Below, in pieces: positions 34,951 through 44,367 of a stretch of DNA of 64,000 bases; the stretch's first letter is position 1; every line of letters starts with the position of its first letter. The translations under genes and the position numbers were made by a program. The notes beneath the pieces are model-generated. The model saw only the letters and a list, made by a program, of their open reading frames with translations, was not told the DNA's origin and did not search any database. This DNA comes from Pseudomonas sp. Irchel s3b2 (GTDB taxonomy: Bacteria; Pseudomonadota; Gammaproteobacteria; Pseudomonadales; Pseudomonadaceae), in the NCBI RefSeq assembly GCF_900187445.1, contig NZ_FYEB01000001.1, forward strand, positions 682,001 to 746,000, written 5' to 3'.

Positions 34951-36270
34951 ATGTCTTTCAATATCGGCCTTAGCGGTCTCTATGCAGCCAATAAACAACT
35001 GGACGTGACCGGTAACAACATCGCCAACGTCGCGACCACCGGTTTCAAATCGTCCCGCGCGGAATTCGAAGACGTGTACTCGGCCACTCGCCTGGGTACC
35101 GGCAGCAAGACCATCGGCAACGGCGTGCGCCTGGCCAACGTTTCCCAGCAGTTCAGCCAGGGCGACGTGAGCAACACCGGCAACGTGCTGGACATGGGCA
35201 TCCAGGGCAGCGGTTTCTTCATCCTCAGCGACAACGGTTCCCTGAGCTACACCCGTGCCGGTGCGTTCAAGACCGATGCCGAAAATTATGTGGTCGATAA
35301 CAACGGCAACCGTTTGCAGGGTTACGGCGTCGACTCCAACGGCAAGATCATCAACGGTGTGTTGACTGACTTGAAGATCGATACTTCGGCTCTCAAGCCG
35401 AATGCGACCACCAAGGTTGATCAGACGATGAACCTGAACTCGGCTGAAGATTTGCCGACCGTGACGACGTTCAGTCCGACCGATACCAACAGCTACAACA
35501 AGACCATTTCCACCAAGGTCTATGACACCCAGGGTAATGAACACACCATGGATCAGTATTACGTCAAGACGGACGTAAACGCATGGACGATCTATACCTA
35601 CATGGATGGTCGCACGCCAAGCGATCCGGCTAGCACCACCCTGACGCCTAGCGAGGCAGATATTACCTTCAATTCCGACGGTAGCATCGACACGATTACC
35701 GCAGGGACAGGCTGGACGCTAGGTACAGACGGTACCACCTTGACCATGGACGACTGGATCCCCGGCGTTATCACTGACGCTACAACGACCCCTGTGACCT
35801 GGGGCCCGAATGGTTCCGATGCCGCTGCTGACGGTATCGCCTTCAACATGGCGCTGACCACGTCCTACAACTCGACGACCGCTCGCACGGCCCAATACCA
35901 GGACGGCTACGCCACCGGCCAGATCTCCAGCCTGACCATCGACGCCAGCGGCGTCATGACTGCCAACTTCAGCAACCAGCAAACCAAGGCCATCGGCCAG
36001 GTAGCAGTGGCTAGCTTCGCCAACGAGCAAGGCTTGCAGCCAATTGGCGGCACGCGCTGGAAGGAAACCTTCTCCTCAGGCGTGGCGGGTGTCGATGCGC
36101 CGACGACCGGCACTCTGGGTTCGGTCGTGTCCAACTCCCTGGAAGAGTCCAACGTCAACCTGACCAATGAATTGGTCGAGCTGATCAAGGCGCAGAGCAA
36201 CTACCAGGCGAACGCCAAGACCATCTCCACCCAGAGCACCATCATGCAGACCATCATTCAGATGACCTGA
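34951..36270 (+). CDS. flgE: Flagellar hook protein FlgE
   Basis: 439 residues. N-terminal MSFNIGLSGLYAANKQLDVT and NIANVATTGFKSSRAEF, then GSGFFILSDNG, and a C-terminal EESNVNLTNELVELIKAQ-NYQANAKTI are the hook signatures. The variable surface region (about 165-310) is Thr/Asp-rich. AAAGGAG precedes the ATG. A terminator follows and the next gene is convergent nrdA, so flgF and later rod/ring genes are not contiguous here. Confidence 0.94.
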   Translation: MSFNIGLSGLYAANKQLDVTGNNIANVATTGFKSSRAEFEDVYSATRLGTGSKTIGNGVRLANVSQQFSQGDVSNTGNVLDMGIQGSGFFILSDNGSLSYTRAGAFKTDAENYVVDNNGNRLQGYGVDSNGKIINGVLTDLKIDTSALKPNATTKVDQTMNLNSAEDLPTVTTFSPTDTNSYNKTISTKVYDTQGNEHTMDQYYVKTDVNAWTIYTYMDGRTPSDPASTTLTPSEADITFNSDGSIDTITAGTGWTLGTDGTTLTMDDWIPGVITDATTTPVTWGPNGSDAAADGIAFNMALTTSYNSTTARTAQYQDGYATGQISSLTIDASGVMTANFSNQQTKAIGQVAVASFANEQGLQPIGGTRWKETFSSGVAGVDAPTTGTLGSVVSNSLEESNVNLTNELVELIKAQSNYQANAKTISTQSTIMQTIIQMT

Positions 36271-36296
36271 TGCTGGTTTGCGGATAGCGCTTCACA

Positions 36297-36325
36297 AAGA
36301 GCCCCTCGGAAAAGGGGCTTTTTTA
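36297..36325 (+). terminator. Terminator of the flgBCDE operon
   Basis: AAAGAGCCCCT / AGGGGCTTTTTT hairpin, 27 bases after the flgE stop. Confidence 0.88.
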
Positions 36326-36364
36326 TGGCCGAGTTCCGGATATTGCGTTGTGATGGCGGGCCTC

Positions 36365-36447
36365 TTCGCGGGCAAGCCTCGCTCCTACAGGATGTATGTC
36401 GCCCACATGAGCAACGCGATCCTGTAGGAGCGAGGCTTGCCCGCGAA
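36365..36447. repeat. REP palindrome pair (REPIN)
   Basis: Two inverted ~26-base arms (TTCGCGGGCAAGCCTCGCTC... and its complement) around 31 bases. The same arms recur at 42548-42613 and 55465-55531. Confidence 0.85.
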
Positions 36448-36484
36448 GGCGTCAGACCGGCCACCACTTTCCTCCAGACAAAAG

Positions 36485-36522
36485 AAAACCCCCGACCCAT
36501 CCAGAGGACTGATCGGGGGTTG
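36485..36522 (-). terminator. Terminator of nrdA
   Basis: CAACCCCCGA / TCGGGGGTT stem read on the minus strand, followed by TTTTCTTT, 37 bases beyond the nrdA stop. Confidence 0.8.
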
Positions 36523-36558
36523 TCGAGGTAAGCGCCTTTCAGCGCTCACCCGCTCAGC

Positions 36559-39453
36559 TTATTGGCAAGCTTCGCAATCCGGCTCGTCGATGGCGCAAGC
36601 CTTCGGCACTGGAGCAGGGCCTGCTGGAGCTGCCAGGACCGAGTCGTCACCGTGGTTGCCGCCGCTGGAAACAGCGTTCAGCTTACCGGTGTTGATGGTC
36701 GACTTCTCGGTGCTGGTCGCGGCCAGGGCACGGAGGTAGTAAGTGGTTTTCAGACCACGGTACCAGGCCATGCGGTAGGTCACGTCCAGCTTCTTGCCCG
36801 AAGCGCCGGCGATGTACAGGTTTAGCGATTGAGCCTGGTCGATCCACTTCTGACGACGGCTTGCCGCGTCAACGATCCACTTGGTGTCTACTTCGAATGC
36901 AGTTGCGTAGAGCTCTTTGAGTTCTTGCGGGATGCGCTCGATCTGCTGCACCGAACCGTCGTAGTACTTCAGGTCGTTGATCATGACCGAGTCCCACAGA
37001 CCGCGAGCCTTGAGGTCGCGAACCAGGTACGGGTTGATCACGGTGAATTCGCCCGACAGGTTCGATTTCACATAGAGGTTCTGGTAAGTCGGTTCGATCG
37101 ACTGCGACACGCCAGTGATGTTGGCGATGGTCGCGGTCGGTGCGATGGCCATGATGTTGGAGTTACGAATGCCTTTCTGCACACGGGCGCGAACCGGTGC
37201 CCAGTCCAGGGTTTCGTTCAGGTCAACGTCGATGTACTTCTGGCCACGCTGCTCGATCAGGATCTGTTGCGAATCCAGCGGCAGGATGCCTTTGGACCAC
37301 AGCGAACCGTTGAAGGTCTCGTACGAGCCACGCTCGTCAGCCAGGTCGCAGGACGCCTGGATCGCGTAGTAGCTGACCGCTTCCATCGACTTGTCGGCGA
37401 ACTCGACGGCAGCGTCGGAACCGTAAGGGATGTGCTGCAGGTACAAAGCGTCCTGGAAGCCCATGATGCCCAGACCGACCGGACGGTGCTTGAAGTTGGA
37501 GTTCTTCGCTTGTGGCACCGAGTAGTAGTTGATGTCGATCACGTTATCGAGCATGCGAACGGCGGTGTTCACGGTGCGTTGCAGCTTGGCGGTGTCCAGC
37601 TTGCCGTCGACGATGTGGTTCGGCAGGTTGATCGAGCCCAGGTTGCAAACGGCGATCTCGTCCTTGTTGGTGTTCAAGGTGATCTCGGTGCACAGGTTCG
37701 AGCTGTGAACCACGCCCACGTGCTGCTGCGGGCTGCGCAGGTTGCACGGGTCTTTGAAGGTCAGCCATGGGTGGCCGGTTTCAAACAGCATGGACAGCAT
37801 TTTGCGCCACAGGTCTTTGGCCTGAATGGTCTTGAACAGCTTGATCTTGCCTGGGTACTGGGACAGGGCTTCGTAGTACTCGTAACGCTCTTCGAAGGCC
37901 TTGCCGGTCAGGTCGTGCAGATCCGGAACTTCGGACGGCGAGAACAGGGTCCACGGGCCGTCATCGAAGACACGCTTCATGAACAGGTCAGGGATCCAGT
38001 TGGCGGTGTTCATGTCGTGGGTACGACGGCGGTCATCACCGGTGTTCTTGCGGAGTTCAATGAACTCCTCGATGTCCATGTGCCAGGTTTCCAGGTAGGC
38101 ACAGACAGCGCCTTTGCGCTTGCCACCCTGGTTAACGGCGACGGCGGTGTCGTTCACTACTTTCAGGAACGGTACAACGCCTTGGGATTTGCCGTTGGTG
38201 CCCTTGATGTACGAGCCCAGCGCACGAACCGGAGTCCAGTCGTTGCCCAGGCCACCGGCGAATTTCGACAACATGGCGTTGTCGTGGATCGCATGGTAAA
38301 TGCCCGACAGGTCATCCGGCACGGTGGTCAGGTAGCAGCTCGACAGCTGTGGACGCAGGGTGCCGGCGTTGAACAGGGTCGGGGTCGACGACATGTAGTC
38401 GAAGGACGACAACAGGTTGTAGAACTCGATCGCACGGTCTTCTTTGTTCTTCTCTTCGATTGCCAGGCCCATGGCCACGCGCATGAAGAAAATCTGCGGC
38501 AGTTCGAAGCGGATCCCGTCCTTGTGGATGAAGTAACGGTCGTACAGGGTTTGCAGGCCCAGGTAGGTGAACTGCTGATCGCGCTCGTGGTTGATTGCCT
38601 TGCCGAGTTTTTCCAGGTCGAAAGTCGCCAGAACCGGATTCAGCAATTCGAATTCGATACCTTTGGCGATGTATGCAGGCAGCGCCTTGGCGTACAGGTC
38701 GACCATTTCGTGGTGGGTCGCACTCTCGGCGACGCCCAGGAAGTTCAGGCCTTCGGCACGCAGGGTGTCCATCAGCAGGCGGGCGGTTACGAACGAGTAG
38801 TTCGGCTCACGCTCGACCAGCGTACGGGCGGTCATCACCAGGGCGGTGTTGACGTCGGTCAGGGCCACGCCGTCGTACAGGTTCTTCAGTGTTTCGCGCT
38901 GGATCAGGTCGCCGTCGACTTCTTCCAGACCTTCGCACGCTTCGGTGACGATGGTGTTCAGGCGGCCCATGTCCAGAGGTGCAAGGCTGCCATCGGCGCG
39001 GGTGATGCGGATCGACGGGTGAGCATTGACGGCTTCTTCGGCTGGAGCGCGTACAGCACGTTCCTTGGAGCGTGCGTCACGGTAGATCACATAGTCGCGC
39101 GCCACTTTCTGCTCGCCGGCACGCATCAGGGCCAGTTCGACCTGGTCCTGGATTTCTTCGATGTGGATGGTGCCGCCCGATGGCATGCGACGCTTGAAGG
39201 TCGCGGTGACCTGTTCGGTCAGGCGGGCAACGGTGTCGTGGATGCGCGACGAAGCGGCAGCGGTGCCGCCCTCAACTGCAAGAAACGCTTTGGTGATGGC
39301 GACGGTGATTTTGTCATCGGTGTAAGGAACGACAGTCCCGTTACGCTTGATCACGCGCAGTTGGCCAGGCGCGGTGGCGGACAGATCCGAAGTCGAATCG
39401 GCGGCCTGCGGCAAGGTGCCCTGCGGGTTCTCGCGAGTTGTGTCGGTTTGCAT
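36559..39453 (-). CDS. nrdA: Ribonucleoside-diphosphate reductase alpha subunit, class Ia
   Basis: 964 residues. Two ATP-cone allosteric domains occupy the first ~240 residues (VIKRNGTVVPYTDDKITVAI; ITRADGSLAPLDMGRLNTIV). The catalytic barrel has LSSCYLTTV (active-site Cys), NLCTEITLNTN, AVCNLGSINLP and PTATIANITGVSQSIEP, and the C-terminus ends with the redox pair in DEPDCEACQ. It reduces NDPs to dNDPs with a diiron-tyrosyl partner NrdB, which is not next to it: downstream is the convergent flgE. The frame starts six codons earlier, but MQTDTTREN is preferred. The double ATP cone is usual for Pseudomonas NrdA. Confidence 0.95.
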   Translation of the reverse strand: MQTDTTRENPQGTLPQAADSTSDLSATAPGQLRVIKRNGTVVPYTDDKITVAITKAFLAVEGGTAAASSRIHDTVARLTEQVTATFKRRMPSGGTIHIEEIQDQVELALMRAGEQKVARDYVIYRDARSKERAVRAPAEEAVNAHPSIRITRADGSLAPLDMGRLNTIVTEACEGLEEVDGDLIQRETLKNLYDGVALTDVNTALVMTARTLVEREPNYSFVTARLLMDTLRAEGLNFLGVAESATHHEMVDLYAKALPAYIAKGIEFELLNPVLATFDLEKLGKAINHERDQQFTYLGLQTLYDRYFIHKDGIRFELPQIFFMRVAMGLAIEEKNKEDRAIEFYNLLSSFDYMSSTPTLFNAGTLRPQLSSCYLTTVPDDLSGIYHAIHDNAMLSKFAGGLGNDWTPVRALGSYIKGTNGKSQGVVPFLKVVNDTAVAVNQGGKRKGAVCAYLETWHMDIEEFIELRKNTGDDRRRTHDMNTANWIPDLFMKRVFDDGPWTLFSPSEVPDLHDLTGKAFEERYEYYEALSQYPGKIKLFKTIQAKDLWRKMLSMLFETGHPWLTFKDPCNLRSPQQHVGVVHSSNLCTEITLNTNKDEIAVCNLGSINLPNHIVDGKLDTAKLQRTVNTAVRMLDNVIDINYYSVPQAKNSNFKHRPVGLGIMGFQDALYLQHIPYGSDAAVEFADKSMEAVSYYAIQASCDLADERGSYETFNGSLWSKGILPLDSQQILIEQRGQKYIDVDLNETLDWAPVRARVQKGIRNSNIMAIAPTATIANITGVSQSIEPTYQNLYVKSNLSGEFTVINPYLVRDLKARGLWDSVMINDLKYYDGSVQQIERIPQELKELYATAFEVDTKWIVDAASRRQKWIDQAQSLNLYIAGASGKKLDVTYRMAWYRGLKTTYYLRALAATSTEKSTINTGKLNAVSSGGNHGDDSVLAAPAGPAPVPKACAIDEPDCEACQ

Positions 39454-39816
39454 GGGGGGTTGTCTCCACATTCTCTATGTTTGTTTGGGCACCATCACGG
39501 TGCCCACCGTTCTGTCCTGAAGCACTACAACCGGCGAGGGGCCGGGCATACCAACTTCGGGACAGATCAGGAAGGGGCAATTGGGGCGCCGCTTCCATGC
39601 CGAAGTCTTTGGTCCCAGGCCTTGAACCTGAAACCGGGATCCTTTTGGGTGACAGTAATTGACTGCAACACCCGTACCGTTAACGCCGTTTTCGGCTCAA
39701 AAACAGTAGCCATCCGCACGCGCGGTTTGGTCTTTCAAAAATACGTTTGGTTCAACCGGAAAGAGGCAATAAAAGCGCTTGAAATCGGTGTCCGGTTTGT
39801 GTTTGGTTTTTGGCGT

Positions 39817-39838
39817 AAAACCCTACATGTAGGGTTTT
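39817..39838. promoter_or_regulatory. 22-base perfect palindrome upstream of nrdA (possible NrdR-type operator)
   Basis: AAAACCCTACA followed by its exact complement TGTAGGGTTTT. The centre loosely resembles the NrdR box (palindromic, AC...TAcAtgTA...GT). With the flanking T's it could also form a terminator-like hairpin. It lies about 360 bases before the nrdA ATG. Confidence 0.45.
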
Positions 39839-39892
39839 TTTCGCGCCGAGGTACAAGATAATGCGTTTTTGAGGGTGTTGCAACGTACTACC

Positions 39893-39901
39893 TGTGGATA
39901 A
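39893..39901 (-). promoter_or_regulatory. DnaA box upstream of nrdA
   Basis: Minus strand TTATCCACA is an exact DnaA-box consensus. DnaA control of nrdAB is known in E. coli; here it is only suggested by position. A single 9-mer can occur by chance. Confidence 0.4.
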
Positions 39902-40192
39902 GCCTGTGCGTAAATTGTGTGTGAAACGTAGAACGAGCGTGTAGGCCGCGACCTAGCTGGAGCGGACCGTTTTTCACTGATTTTCAATGATTGAAAACGG
40001 TCATTTGGATTTTTAAGGGCGCGAACCCTATCACAAAAAACCGTCGTGTCCGAACGCATTTACCCGCTTGTGTTCCAGACGTGCGCCGTTTATACAATCG
40101 GCCAATGCAGATGCATTCTTATCCTCCCCAATCATTACAAAAAGACGGGTGGATCCTTCCCTTTAAAGTGATGTTGGCAAGCAGAGGTCACC

Positions 40193-40915
40193 GTGGAGCA
40201 AGAAGTCTGGCAGGTATTGATTGTCGAGGACGACCAGCGTCTGGCCGAACTGACTCGCGACTACCTCGAAGCCAATGGCCTGCGCGTGTCGATCGAGGGC
40301 AACGGCGCCCTCGCCGCGGCACGCATCATCAAGGAGAAACCGGACCTGGTGATCCTCGATCTGATGCTCCCTGGCGAAGATGGCCTGAGCATTTGCCGCA
40401 AGGTTCGCGACAAATATGACGGCCCGATCCTGATGCTCACCGCGCGCACCGATGACACCGATCAAATCCTCGGACTCGACCTCGGCGCGGATGACTACGT
40501 CTGCAAACCGGTTCGCCCACGCCTGCTGCTGGCGCGCATCCAGGCCTTGTTGCGGCGCAGTGAAACCCCTGAAACCGCTCCGGAAAAACAGCGGCGTCTA
40601 CAGTTCGGCCCGTTGGTGGTGGACAACGCGTTGCGCGAGGCCTGGCTGCATGACAAAGGCATTGAGTTGACCAGCGCCGAGTTCGATCTGCTCTGGCTGC
40701 TGGTGGCCAACGCCGGTCGTATCCTGTCCCGCGAAGAAATATTCACCGCGCTGCGCGGTATCGGTTATGACGGCCAGGACCGTTCCATTGACGTGCGCAT
40801 TTCACGCATCCGCCCCAAGATCGGCGATGACCCGGAGCATCCGCGGCTGATCAAAACCATCCGCAGCAAAGGCTATCTGTTCGTTCCCGAAGCCTGCGCA
40901 GACTTGTCGCTGTGA
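40193..40915 (+). CDS. OmpR-family response regulator (RstA-like)
   Basis: 240 residues. Receiver domain with EDD (12-14), phospho-Asp in LVILDLMLPGEDG, Thr in MLTARTD and Lys in DDYVCKPV. The C-terminal winged helix has GIELTSAEFDLLWLLVANAGR, ALRGIGYDGQDRSIDVRISR and TIRSKGYLF. The start is GTG at 40193. Its stop overlaps the GTG of the kinase gene. An RstAB-like pair beside nrdA matches the P. aeruginosa order as I recall it. Confidence 0.88.
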   Translation: MEQEVWQVLIVEDDQRLAELTRDYLEANGLRVSIEGNGALAAARIIKEKPDLVILDLMLPGEDGLSICRKVRDKYDGPILMLTARTDDTDQILGLDLGADDYVCKPVRPRLLLARIQALLRRSETPETAPEKQRRLQFGPLVVDNALREAWLHDKGIELTSAEFDLLWLLVANAGRILSREEIFTALRGIGYDGQDRSIDVRISRIRPKIGDDPEHPRLIKTIRSKGYLFVPEACADLSL

Positions 40916-42522
40916 ACTCGATCTTCCTGCGCATTTATGGCGGCATGTGCGCGGCGCTGATTCTGGTGGCGGTACTCGGCGTACTGGCCTTGCACCTGCT
41001 CAATCAGGTGCGCAGCGAGCAATACCGTGAGCGCCTGGCCCACGGCACGTTCTCGCTGATGGCCGACAACCTGCAACCGATGAACGAAACCGAGCGCCAC
41101 CGGGCCTTGCTGGTGTGGGAGCGCTTGCTCGGCATTCCGTTGGCGCTGAAGACATTCTCCCAGACCGACCTCGACCTGACCCAGCGCACCCGCGTGCTGC
41201 GGGGCCAGGCCTTGGTGGAGCAGACCGGCCCGCACGCGGCGAAGGTTTACCGTTTGGTCAGCGACAAGGAACAACGGGTGCTCACGGGGGAAGTCCAGCA
41301 GATCAGCGAGCAACTGGCGCGAGCGACCATTTACCTGTTGGCCGATGAACTGGTGCGCTACCCGGTGGCCGAGCAGCCCAAGCGTCTGGCGCAGTTAAAG
41401 GAAGAGAAGGGGTTCGGCTTCGATCTGCAATTGGTCACGGTCGATCAGGCCGACATGGACGAAGACCAGAGCCGCCGCATATCCGAAGGCGACACGGTGA
41501 TGGCGCTGGGCAAGGGCGGTGATTCGATCCGGGTGTTTGCCGGCATGGTCGGTACGCCGTGGGTACTGGAAATCGGTCCGCTGTATCAGATGAATCCTTA
41601 CCCGCCCGAGTGGCTGGTGCTGATCGCGGCCCTTGGCCTGAGCCTGATCGGTTTGATTGTCTATCTGTTGGTGCGTCAACTCGAACGCCGTTTGCGCGGG
41701 CTGGAAGCCGCCGCCACCCGCATCGCCCAGGGCAGTCTGGAAACCCGCGTGCCGGCACGCGGCGCGGACTCGGTGGGGCGCCTGGCCTCGGCGTTCAACG
41801 GCATGGCCGAGCACTTGCAGCAATTGTTGGCGATTCAGCGAGAACTGGTGCGTGCCGTGTCTCATGAACTGCGCACACCGGTCGCGCGTTTGCGTTTTGG
41901 TCTGGAGATGATCGGCTCTGCCACCACGCCTGAGGCGCTGGAGAAGTACCGCGAAGGAATGGACCACGACATTGAGGACCTCGATCGGCTGGTCGACGAG
42001 ATGCTCACCTATGCCCGTCTGGAACAGGGCTCACCGGCACTGAATTTTCAACGCATCGATCTGGATGCGTTGGTCAATCAGGTGATCGAAGAACTGGCGC
42101 CACTGCGCGCCGAGGTCACGGTGCAGCGCGGCTTGTGCCTGTCGGCCGCCGATTGCGACGGCGCCTGGGTGGAAGCCGAGCCACGTTATTTGCACCGGGC
42201 GTTGCAGAACCTGGTGAGCAACGCCATGCGCCACGCTCATTCACGGGTGACCGTCAGTTATCAGGTGGGGCAGCAGCGCTGTCGGGTGGATGTCGAGGAT
42301 GACGGGCCGGGCGTACCTGAAACGGCCTGGGAGAAAATCTTCACCCCATTCCTGCGCCTCGATGACAGCCGCACCCGCGCCTCGGGCGGACACGGGTTGG
42401 GGTTGTCGATCGTGCGGCGCATCATCCATTGGCACGACGGGCGAGCGTTGATCAGCAAGAGCAAAAGCCTGGGCGGGGCGTGTTTCAGTTTGAGCTGGCC
42501 GAGGAATCAGGAGCGGCGTTGA
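40912..42522 (+). CDS. Sensor histidine kinase (RstB-like)
   Basis: 536 residues. Transmembrane helix at about 5-30, periplasmic domain to about 225, second helix WLVLIAALGLSLIGLIVYLL, a HAMP linker (LERRLRGLEAAATRIAQG), then H-box RAVSHELRTPVARLRF, N-box NLVSNAMRHA, G1 VEDDGPGVP and G2 GGHGLGLSIV. It phosphorylates the partner regulator encoded by the overlapping upstream gene. The signal is unknown. Confidence 0.9.
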   Translation: MNSIFLRIYGGMCAALILVAVLGVLALHLLNQVRSEQYRERLAHGTFSLMADNLQPMNETERHRALLVWERLLGIPLALKTFSQTDLDLTQRTRVLRGQALVEQTGPHAAKVYRLVSDKEQRVLTGEVQQISEQLARATIYLLADELVRYPVAEQPKRLAQLKEEKGFGFDLQLVTVDQADMDEDQSRRISEGDTVMALGKGGDSIRVFAGMVGTPWVLEIGPLYQMNPYPPEWLVLIAALGLSLIGLIVYLLVRQLERRLRGLEAAATRIAQGSLETRVPARGADSVGRLASAFNGMAEHLQQLLAIQRELVRAVSHELRTPVARLRFGLEMIGSATTPEALEKYREGMDHDIEDLDRLVDEMLTYARLEQGSPALNFQRIDLDALVNQVIEELAPLRAEVTVQRGLCLSAADCDGAWVEAEPRYLHRALQNLVSNAMRHAHSRVTVSYQVGQQRCRVDVEDDGPGVPETAWEKIFTPFLRLDDSRTRASGGHGLGLSIVRRIIHWHDGRALISKSKSLGGACFSLSWPRNQERR

Positions 42523-42547
42523 GATTGTTGGTGTCTGGATAATCACC

Positions 42548-42613
42548 TTCGCGGGCAAGCCTCGCTCCTACAGATGATCGAAGCCCCCTGTAGGAGCGAG
42601 GCTTGCCCGCGAA
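42548..42613. repeat. REP palindrome pair
   Basis: Same arms as at 36365-36447, with a 14-base centre, between the RstB-like and PPTase genes, which are convergent. It may help end both transcripts. Confidence 0.85.
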
Positions 42614-42639
42614 GAGGCCCTGACAGGCGCTACAAATCC

Positions 42640-43374
42640 TCAGGCCTTGATACTGACCAGACTCAACAACTGCCCATCCATCACTGCAAACTGCGCATCC
42701 AGCTCAATGCCGCTACGCCATTCACTGGACAGGTCAGTCAGCAACCGCAACCGCACTTCGCCACCCTCGTTCCACTCCAGCACTTCGGCGTGTTCGAAAT
42801 AGAAGCGCTTCTGCACGATCGGGTAGAGCGCCTTGAACAGGCTTTCCTTCACCGAAAACGTCAGCGTCACCAGCATTGCCAATTGATCGCCAATCCCGGC
42901 AGCCATGCGCTGCAACTCAGGCCCGGTGAGAATTTCCCCGGCCAGGCGTTCGGCCCGTGCAGCGTCGAGCAGGTTTTCCAGGTCCATCCCCAGGCCGCGC
43001 CAGTGCGCCTTGTTCGCGACAATCGCCGCGGCCCGGCCGGTGCTGTGGGTGATCGAGCCGGTGATATGCGCTGGCCACACCGGTGCGCGGTCTTCGCCGA
43101 TGGCCGGAATGAAACTCAGCCCTTCCAGTTGTTGCAATGCCGCCCGAGCGCAGACTCGCCCGGCGAGAAACTCGGCCTGGCGCTTGGCAACTGAACGCTG
43201 GATGCTCGCGGGCGGCTCGATGGCACTGCGCAGAAAGTCATCGCTGGCCAGTTGCGTGGTATCGAAATGGGTACCCAACAAGACCGTATCGGGCAGCACA
43301 AACGGCAGTGGCCAATCGGCGTCGAGTGGGGTGCAGCAGACGGGTAGGGCGGGGACGGGATTCATGACCGGCAT
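42640..43374 (-). CDS. 4'-phosphopantetheinyl transferase (EntD/PcpS type)
   Basis: 244 residues. EntD-type motifs are present: SIQRSVAKRQAEFLAGRVCAR, SITHSTGRAAAIV, the Mg-binding GMDLENL and the catalytic FSVKESLFKALYP. It would transfer phosphopantetheine from CoA to acyl or peptidyl carrier proteins. Pseudomonas usually has one such broad-range enzyme serving both fatty-acid and siderophore synthesis. An ATG three codons in (43365) is a possible alternative start. Confidence 0.9.
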   Translation of the reverse strand: MPVMNPVPALPVCCTPLDADWPLPFVLPDTVLLGTHFDTTQLASDDFLRSAIEPPASIQRSVAKRQAEFLAGRVCARAALQQLEGLSFIPAIGEDRAPVWPAHITGSITHSTGRAAAIVANKAHWRGLGMDLENLLDAARAERLAGEILTGPELQRMAAGIGDQLAMLVTLTFSVKESLFKALYPIVQKRFYFEHAEVLEWNEGGEVRLRLLTDLSSEWRSGIELDAQFAVMDGQLLSLVSIKA

Positions 43375-43411
43375 TTTGCCGGGTTGCCTTGAGGCTGGGT
43401 AGTCCCAAGGT

Positions 43412-43522
43412 GATCGTTCCCACGCTCTGCGTGGGAATGCATCCAGTGACGCTCTGCGTCACATCTGCGAAGGGACGCGGAGCGTCCCGGGCTGCATTCC
43501 CACGGGGACCGTGGGAACGATC
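43412..43522. repeat. Composite GATCGTTCCCACGC repeat
   Basis: Outer arms GATCGTTCCCACG and CGTGGGAACGATC enclose CGCTCTGCGT and GACGCGGAGCGTCC sub-palindromes. Members of this family recur at 47236, 48020, 52160 and 57518. Confidence 0.8.
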
Positions 43523-43528
43523 ACTGCG

Positions 43529-44320
43529 TCAGCTAAATATCTTCTTCAAAAACGCCTGCATGTCCGCCCACGACTTCTCATCCGCAGCCTTGCTGTAACC
43601 AATGTCCGGCCCGCCGTGGTCGCCATGGCTCAGACGATCCGCCTCGGGATTGCTGAACCCATGCTTGGCGCCTTCGAGAGTGACAAACTTGTAGTCGGCA
43701 CCGGCCTTGTCCATTTCCGTCTTGAACGCCGCCACGTTATCCGCGGTGACCATGCTGTCCAGAGCACCATGCTCCACCAGGACTTTCGCCTTCACACTGC
43801 CAGGCGTCGCTGGCGTATTGGTCACCAGCGCACCGTGGAAACTCACTACGCCCGCCAGCGGCAAGCCCTGGCGCGCCGCATCCAGCACCACCTTGCCGCC
43901 GAAGCAATAACCGATGGCCGCCAGTTTGTCCGGATCGGTCTGTGGTTGCTTTTTCAGCAAGTCGAGCCCGGCCTGAAACCGCGCGCTGGCAGCTGCGCTG
44001 TCCTTCAATGCTGCTTGCATGAAGGCCATGGCGTCCTTGGCGTGCTCGGTGTTCTTGCCGTCGCCAAACATGTCGATCGCCAGCGCGCTGTAGCCCAGAC
44101 CGGCCAAATCACGGGCGCGGCGCTTGGCGTAGTCGTTGAGGCCCCACCACTCATGCACCACCACTACGCCCGGGCGCGGGCCTTTGATGGCGTCGTCGTA
44201 GGCGTAATAGCCGATCAGCTTGGTGCCGTCGGCACTTTGGTAGGGAATTTCCTGGGTCTGGATGGCAGCCTGGCTGACCCCGCTCAGCGCCAGTAATACG
44301 AGGGCGAGAAACGCGCGCAT
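43529..44320 (-). CDS. Dienelactone hydrolase family protein, exported
   Basis: 263 residues. A signal peptide (MRAFLALVLLALSGVSQA) is followed by an alpha/beta-hydrolase of the DLH family: VVVHEWWGLNDYAKRRA, nucleophile Cys in IGYCFGGK, Asp in HGALDSMV and His in GAKHGFSNPEA. The Cys-Asp-His triad is characteristic. The ATG at 44320 has AGGAGG before it. Substrate unknown; the periplasmic location argues against a catabolic chlorocatechol role. Confidence 0.87.
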   Translation of the reverse strand: MRAFLALVLLALSGVSQAAIQTQEIPYQSADGTKLIGYYAYDDAIKGPRPGVVVVHEWWGLNDYAKRRARDLAGLGYSALAIDMFGDGKNTEHAKDAMAFMQAALKDSAAASARFQAGLDLLKKQPQTDPDKLAAIGYCFGGKVVLDAARQGLPLAGVVSFHGALVTNTPATPGSVKAKVLVEHGALDSMVTADNVAAFKTEMDKAGADYKFVTLEGAKHGFSNPEADRLSHGDHGGPDIGYSKAADEKSWADMQAFLKKIFS

Positions 44321-44367
44321 GATCAAACCTCCTTATTAAGAGTTGTCTGAACAGCGTAGTCGATGTG

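Larger units (their letters stand above)
39454..40192. other. nrdA/two-component intergenic region
   Basis: About 740 bases with no credible gene. It contains a 22-base perfect palindrome and a DnaA-box match that could control nrdA, and the promoter of the response regulator near its right end. Confidence 0.55.

Noticed and set aside
36829..39861. A 1,010-codon open frame on the + strand over nrdA
   Set aside because: Antisense shadow of a GC-rich, highly expressed gene. The nrdA frame shows catalytic motifs; the shadow shows none.
43412..43522. A CRISPR array or attachment site
   Set aside because: It is a self-complementary REP-type element, dispersed singly through the region, without spacers.
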